Assembly: GCF_015244705.1 (NCBI RefSeq)
Contig: NZ_JABCQF010000002.1
Location: 310,001 to 374,000 of the forward strand
Source: Gluconobacter potus
Lineage (GTDB): Bacteria; Pseudomonadota; Alphaproteobacteria; Acetobacterales; Acetobacteraceae
Direction: 5' to 3'
Length of the DNA stretch: 64,000 bases
Both the position numbers and the translations under genes were made by a program. The notes under the pieces are model-generated. The model was given only the letters and a program-made list of their open reading frames with translations, was not told where the DNA came from and did no database searches. The stretch's first letter is position 1. The number at the start of each line of letters is the position of its first letter. Shown here piece after piece: positions 61,773 through 64,000 of this stretch.

Positions 61773-64000
61773 TCAGCGCTTCCACCAGCCGGCACGACGC
61801 TTCGTCGGCGCGACTTCATCAATGTTCACCGGCTGAAGGATATTTCCTTCCTCGGTGGTCGGAGCCTCGACAGGCTTGGCCTTCGCTGTGCGACGGGCGC
61901 GGGTGCGCTTCGGCTTGACGGCTTCTTCGGAAACAGTCTCCGCGGGAGCCGCAGCGACTTCGGCAGTGGGCTCAGCCGGGGCTTCAGCCTCGACGGGCTG
62001 AGCCTTTGGTGTCCGGCGGGTCCGGGTCCGACGCGGCTTGGGCGTCTCTTCGGTCACAGGCTCTTCCGGAGCCGGAGCGGCTTCTGCTGCCGGAGCTTCA
62101 GCGACCGTCTCGGCCGGAGCAGTTTCCACAGCCTTGGCGCGGGCCGGGCGACGTCCGCGACCACGGCGGGGCTTGGGGGCCTCCTCGGCCAGCGGTTCTT
62201 CCACGACGATGGTCGTTTCAGCAGCCGGAACATGCTCGATCACGATTTCCGTGGGCGTGCTGATCCCGGTCTGAAGGGCCTCGGTTGTCCCTTCAAATTC
62301 GGCCTGCTCGATCACGTCGAAGATGTCAAAGCTGCCGCCGAACGGATCGGCAGGCGTCGGACCCGTATAGCGACGCGGTGCCGGACGCTCCTCGCGCTCT
62401 TCACGACGACGCGGGGTACGGGACGGGGCAGGCGCGTTCGAACGGGTGGTCGCAGCCGACCGCGCCGGGGCGACGTCACGAGCCTCGGATACGGGCTGTG
62501 CAGCCGTATCTTCAGACCCTTCGGTGTCCTTGACGACGCGCTTGAAGCGGGTGCGGCGACGGCCCGGGATGATACCGTTTTCGTCAGCGGCTTCGGGAGC
62601 AGCGATCTCGCGCGTTTCAGCCTTGGGGGCATCCTGCTCCTGGCTGTTTTCCGCTGTCGGCATGTCTTCGTTCTGCTCACGACGGCCACCACGACGGCGA
62701 CGACGACGGCGACGGCGACCGCCGTTGCTTTCCTCTTCGCTCTCGGATGTGGCTACGTCCTCGATAATCTCGGCGTCGACAACCGGCGTTTCCGTCCGCA
62801 CGACGACAGGCGCTTCTTCCTCGATGATTTCGATCGTACGGACATGCTCGGGAGCACGCTCGACAGCGCGTTCCGGCGCACGGACCTGAGCAGGAGCGGG
62901 GATCTGGGCCTGCAGGCGCTCAATGCGCATGTCAGCTGCCGCCAGGTTTTCTTCCGTACGGAAAATTACCTGCATGCGGTGATGGCGTTCAATGTCCGCC
63001 AGCCAGGAGCGCTTGTGGTTGAGGATGTAGAGCGCGATGTCGGAGCCCACATGCACTTCGATTTCGGCCGAACGCTGACGGGCGCCTTCCTCGTCGATGG
63101 CGCGCAGGACATGCAGAGCCGAGCTTTCCGTTCCACGGATGAAGCCGGTGCCCTGACAGTGGGGGCAGGGCGTCAGGACGGATTCCGCAATGGACGGACG
63201 CAGGCGCTGGCGGGACATTTCCAGCAGACCGAAATGGGAGATGTGCCCGACCTGGATGCGCGCACGGTCGGAGCGCAGGGCTTCCTTGAGGCGCTTTTCC
63301 ACCTGCGCATTGTGGCGGCGGCTTTCCATGTCGATGAAATCGATCACGACCAGACCGGCCAGATCGCGCAGACGCAGCTGACGGGCGACTTCCTCGGCGG
63401 CTTCGAGGTTCGTGCGCAGGGCCGTTTCCTCGATATTGCGCTGCGAGGTGGATTTGCCGGAGTTCACGTCGATGGCAACGAGGGCTTCGGTCTGGTTGAT
63501 GACCAGATAGCCACCCGACGGCAGACGGGCCGTCGGCGAGAACATCGCGTCCAGATGGCCTTCGACATTGTAGCGTGCGAACAGGCTCTGGCCGCGGTTC
63601 TGCCAGAGCTTCACCTTGTTGGCATTGCTCGGCATCAGCAGGCGCATGAACTCGCGCGCGCTCTTCCAGGCCGCTTCGCCATCCACGAGGATGTCTTCGA
63701 TGTCCTTGGAATAGAGGTCGCGGATGACGCGCTTGATAAGGCTTGCTTCCTCATAGACCAGCGTCGGTGCGACCGAGGACAGGGCGTGTGAGCGGATGTC
63801 GTCCCAGAGCTGGAGCAGATATTCGCAGTCGCGCGTCACTTCCTGCGCCGGGCGACCGGCACCGGCGGTGCGGACGATCATTGCCATGGACTTCGGCAGG
63901 TCCAGTTCCGCGATGATGTCGCGCAGGCGGCGACGGTCGGAATCGGACGTGATCTTGCGCGAAACGCCACCGCCACGCAGGGCGTTCGGCATCAGGACAC
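61773..64000 (-). CDS. rne: Ribonuclease E, 5' end beyond window edge
   Basis: RNase E is the main endonuclease for mRNA decay and rRNA/tRNA processing. About 742 codons are visible; the N-terminal S1 domain lies past the right edge. Present are the RNase H-like/DNase I-like core (RGGGVSRKIT at the start), the catalytic Asp blocks VAIDVNSGK and VVIDFIDME, and the zinc-link CPHCQGTG. The C-terminal half is disordered: a run of Arg (RRRRRRRRGGRRE) and Pro/Glu/Ala-rich segments ending in KRRAGWWKR. That tail probably scaffolds the degradosome. It also contains three tandem basic repeats (listed separately). Terminators flank its 3' end. Confidence 0.94.
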   Translation of the reverse strand, partial: VLMPNALRGGGVSRKITSDSDRRRLRDIIAELDLPKSMAMIVRTAGAGRPAQEVTRDCEYLLQLWDDIRSHALSSVAPTLVYEEASLIKRVIRDLYSKDIEDILVDGEAAWKSAREFMRLLMPSNANKVKLWQNRGQSLFARYNVEGHLDAMFSPTARLPSGGYLVINQTEALVAIDVNSGKSTSQRNIEETALRTNLEAAEEVARQLRLRDLAGLVVIDFIDMESRRHNAQVEKRLKEALRSDRARIQVGHISHFGLLEMSRQRLRPSIAESVLTPCPHCQGTGFIRGTESSALHVLRAIDEEGARQRSAEIEVHVGSDIALYILNHKRSWLADIERHHRMQVIFRTEENLAAADMRIERLQAQIPAPAQVRAPERAVERAPEHVRTIEIIEEEAPVVVRTETPVVDAEIIEDVATSESEEESNGGRRRRRRRRRGGRREQNEDMPTAENSQEQDAPKAETREIAAPEAADENGIIPGRRRTRFKRVVKDTEGSEDTAAQPVSEARDVAPARSAATTRSNAPAPSRTPRRREEREERPAPRRYTGPTPADPFGGSFDIFDVIEQAEFEGTTEALQTGISTPTEIVIEHVPAAETTIVVEEPLAEEAPKPRRGRGRRPARAKAVETAPAETVAEAPAAEAAPAPEEPVTEETPKPRRTRTRRTPKAQPVEAEAPAEPTAEVAAAPAETVSEEAVKPKRTRARRTAKAKPVEAPTTEEGNILQPVNIDEVAPTKRRAGWWKR
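61840..62186 (-). repeat. Three tandem basic/acidic repeats in the RNase E tail
   Basis: Units begin at 62186, 62051 and 61928 (45 and 41 codons apart). Each starts with two Glu, then a KPRRxRxRR-type basic core (EEAPKPRRGRGRRPARAKAVE, EETPKPRRTRTRRTPKAQ and EEAVKPKRTRARRTAKAK), then an Ala/Pro/Glu linker. Confidence 0.75.

Overview
The window looks like chromosome of an acetic acid bacterium, most likely Gluconobacter (Acetobacteraceae, Alphaproteobacteria). The evidence is a GC-rich sequence, a type II NADH dehydrogenase, a transaldolase/glucose-6-phosphate isomerase fusion inside a complete pentose-phosphate/gluconate cluster, a CtrA homologue, and an alphaproteobacterial secA-yebC-ruvCAB-tol-pal order. 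The species is inferred from gene content, not from a database match. Nearly all of it is ordinary core genome: there is no CRISPR array, rRNA operon, prophage or insertion sequence, and only one tRNA.

Layout. 1-3130 (minus): ndh (cut by the left edge), argJ and an exported parvulin. 3456-20046 (plus): secA, yebC, ruvCAB, ybgC, tolQ-tolR-tolA-tolB, pal, cpoB, tilS, ftsH, glmM, i.e. protein export, Holliday-junction repair, the Tol-Pal envelope machine, tRNA modification, proteolysis and cell-wall precursor synthesis, divided by clear terminators. 20094-22822: ctrA divergent from fliI-fliJ. 22804-29162: two unknown proteins, an M29 aminopeptidase, a glycosyltransferase, a small coiled-coil protein, hisC, an ankyrin protein and a metallo-beta-lactamase-fold hydrolase. 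29270-38681: tkt, tal-pgi, gnd, a HAD phosphatase, pgl, rpiA, gntK and a DUF188 protein. Together these phosphorylate gluconate, oxidise it to ribulose 5-phosphate and recycle pentoses to hexose phosphate. 38737-41775: a LysR regulator, an AldA-like aldehyde dehydrogenase and a DJ-1/PfpI protein. 41846-45360 (minus): glpQ behind a TonB-dependent receptor with a four-repeat Pho-box array upstream. 45472-57245: a HerA/DUF87-like ATPase, a flavoprotein, panC, ade, tRNA-Arg(CCG), a lipoprotein hydrolase, polA, a SCO1-like protein and an orphan family 5 solute-binding protein. 57260-64000: a low-GC gene with a proteasome/HslV-like N-terminus, purD, xseA, a lipoprotein, and RNase E cut by the right edge.

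Best leads. (1) CtrA carries Glu at residue 51, where the phosphorylated Asp should be, and has also lost a magnesium-site acid, so it looks like a naturally locked, phosphate-independent CtrA; a near-consensus CtrA box lies in its divergent promoter region with fliI. (2) An AT-rich, apparently acquired gene at 57260-58411 has the Thr/Asp/Lys layout of an HslV/proteasome-beta Ntn-hydrolase plus a long unexplained C-terminus. (3) A double Pho box precedes the TonB receptor-glpQ unit, suggesting a phosphodiester scavenging operon. (4) A SCO1-like protein has an altered CxxxxC copper motif. (5) XseA and RNase E carry lineage-looking tandem repeats.
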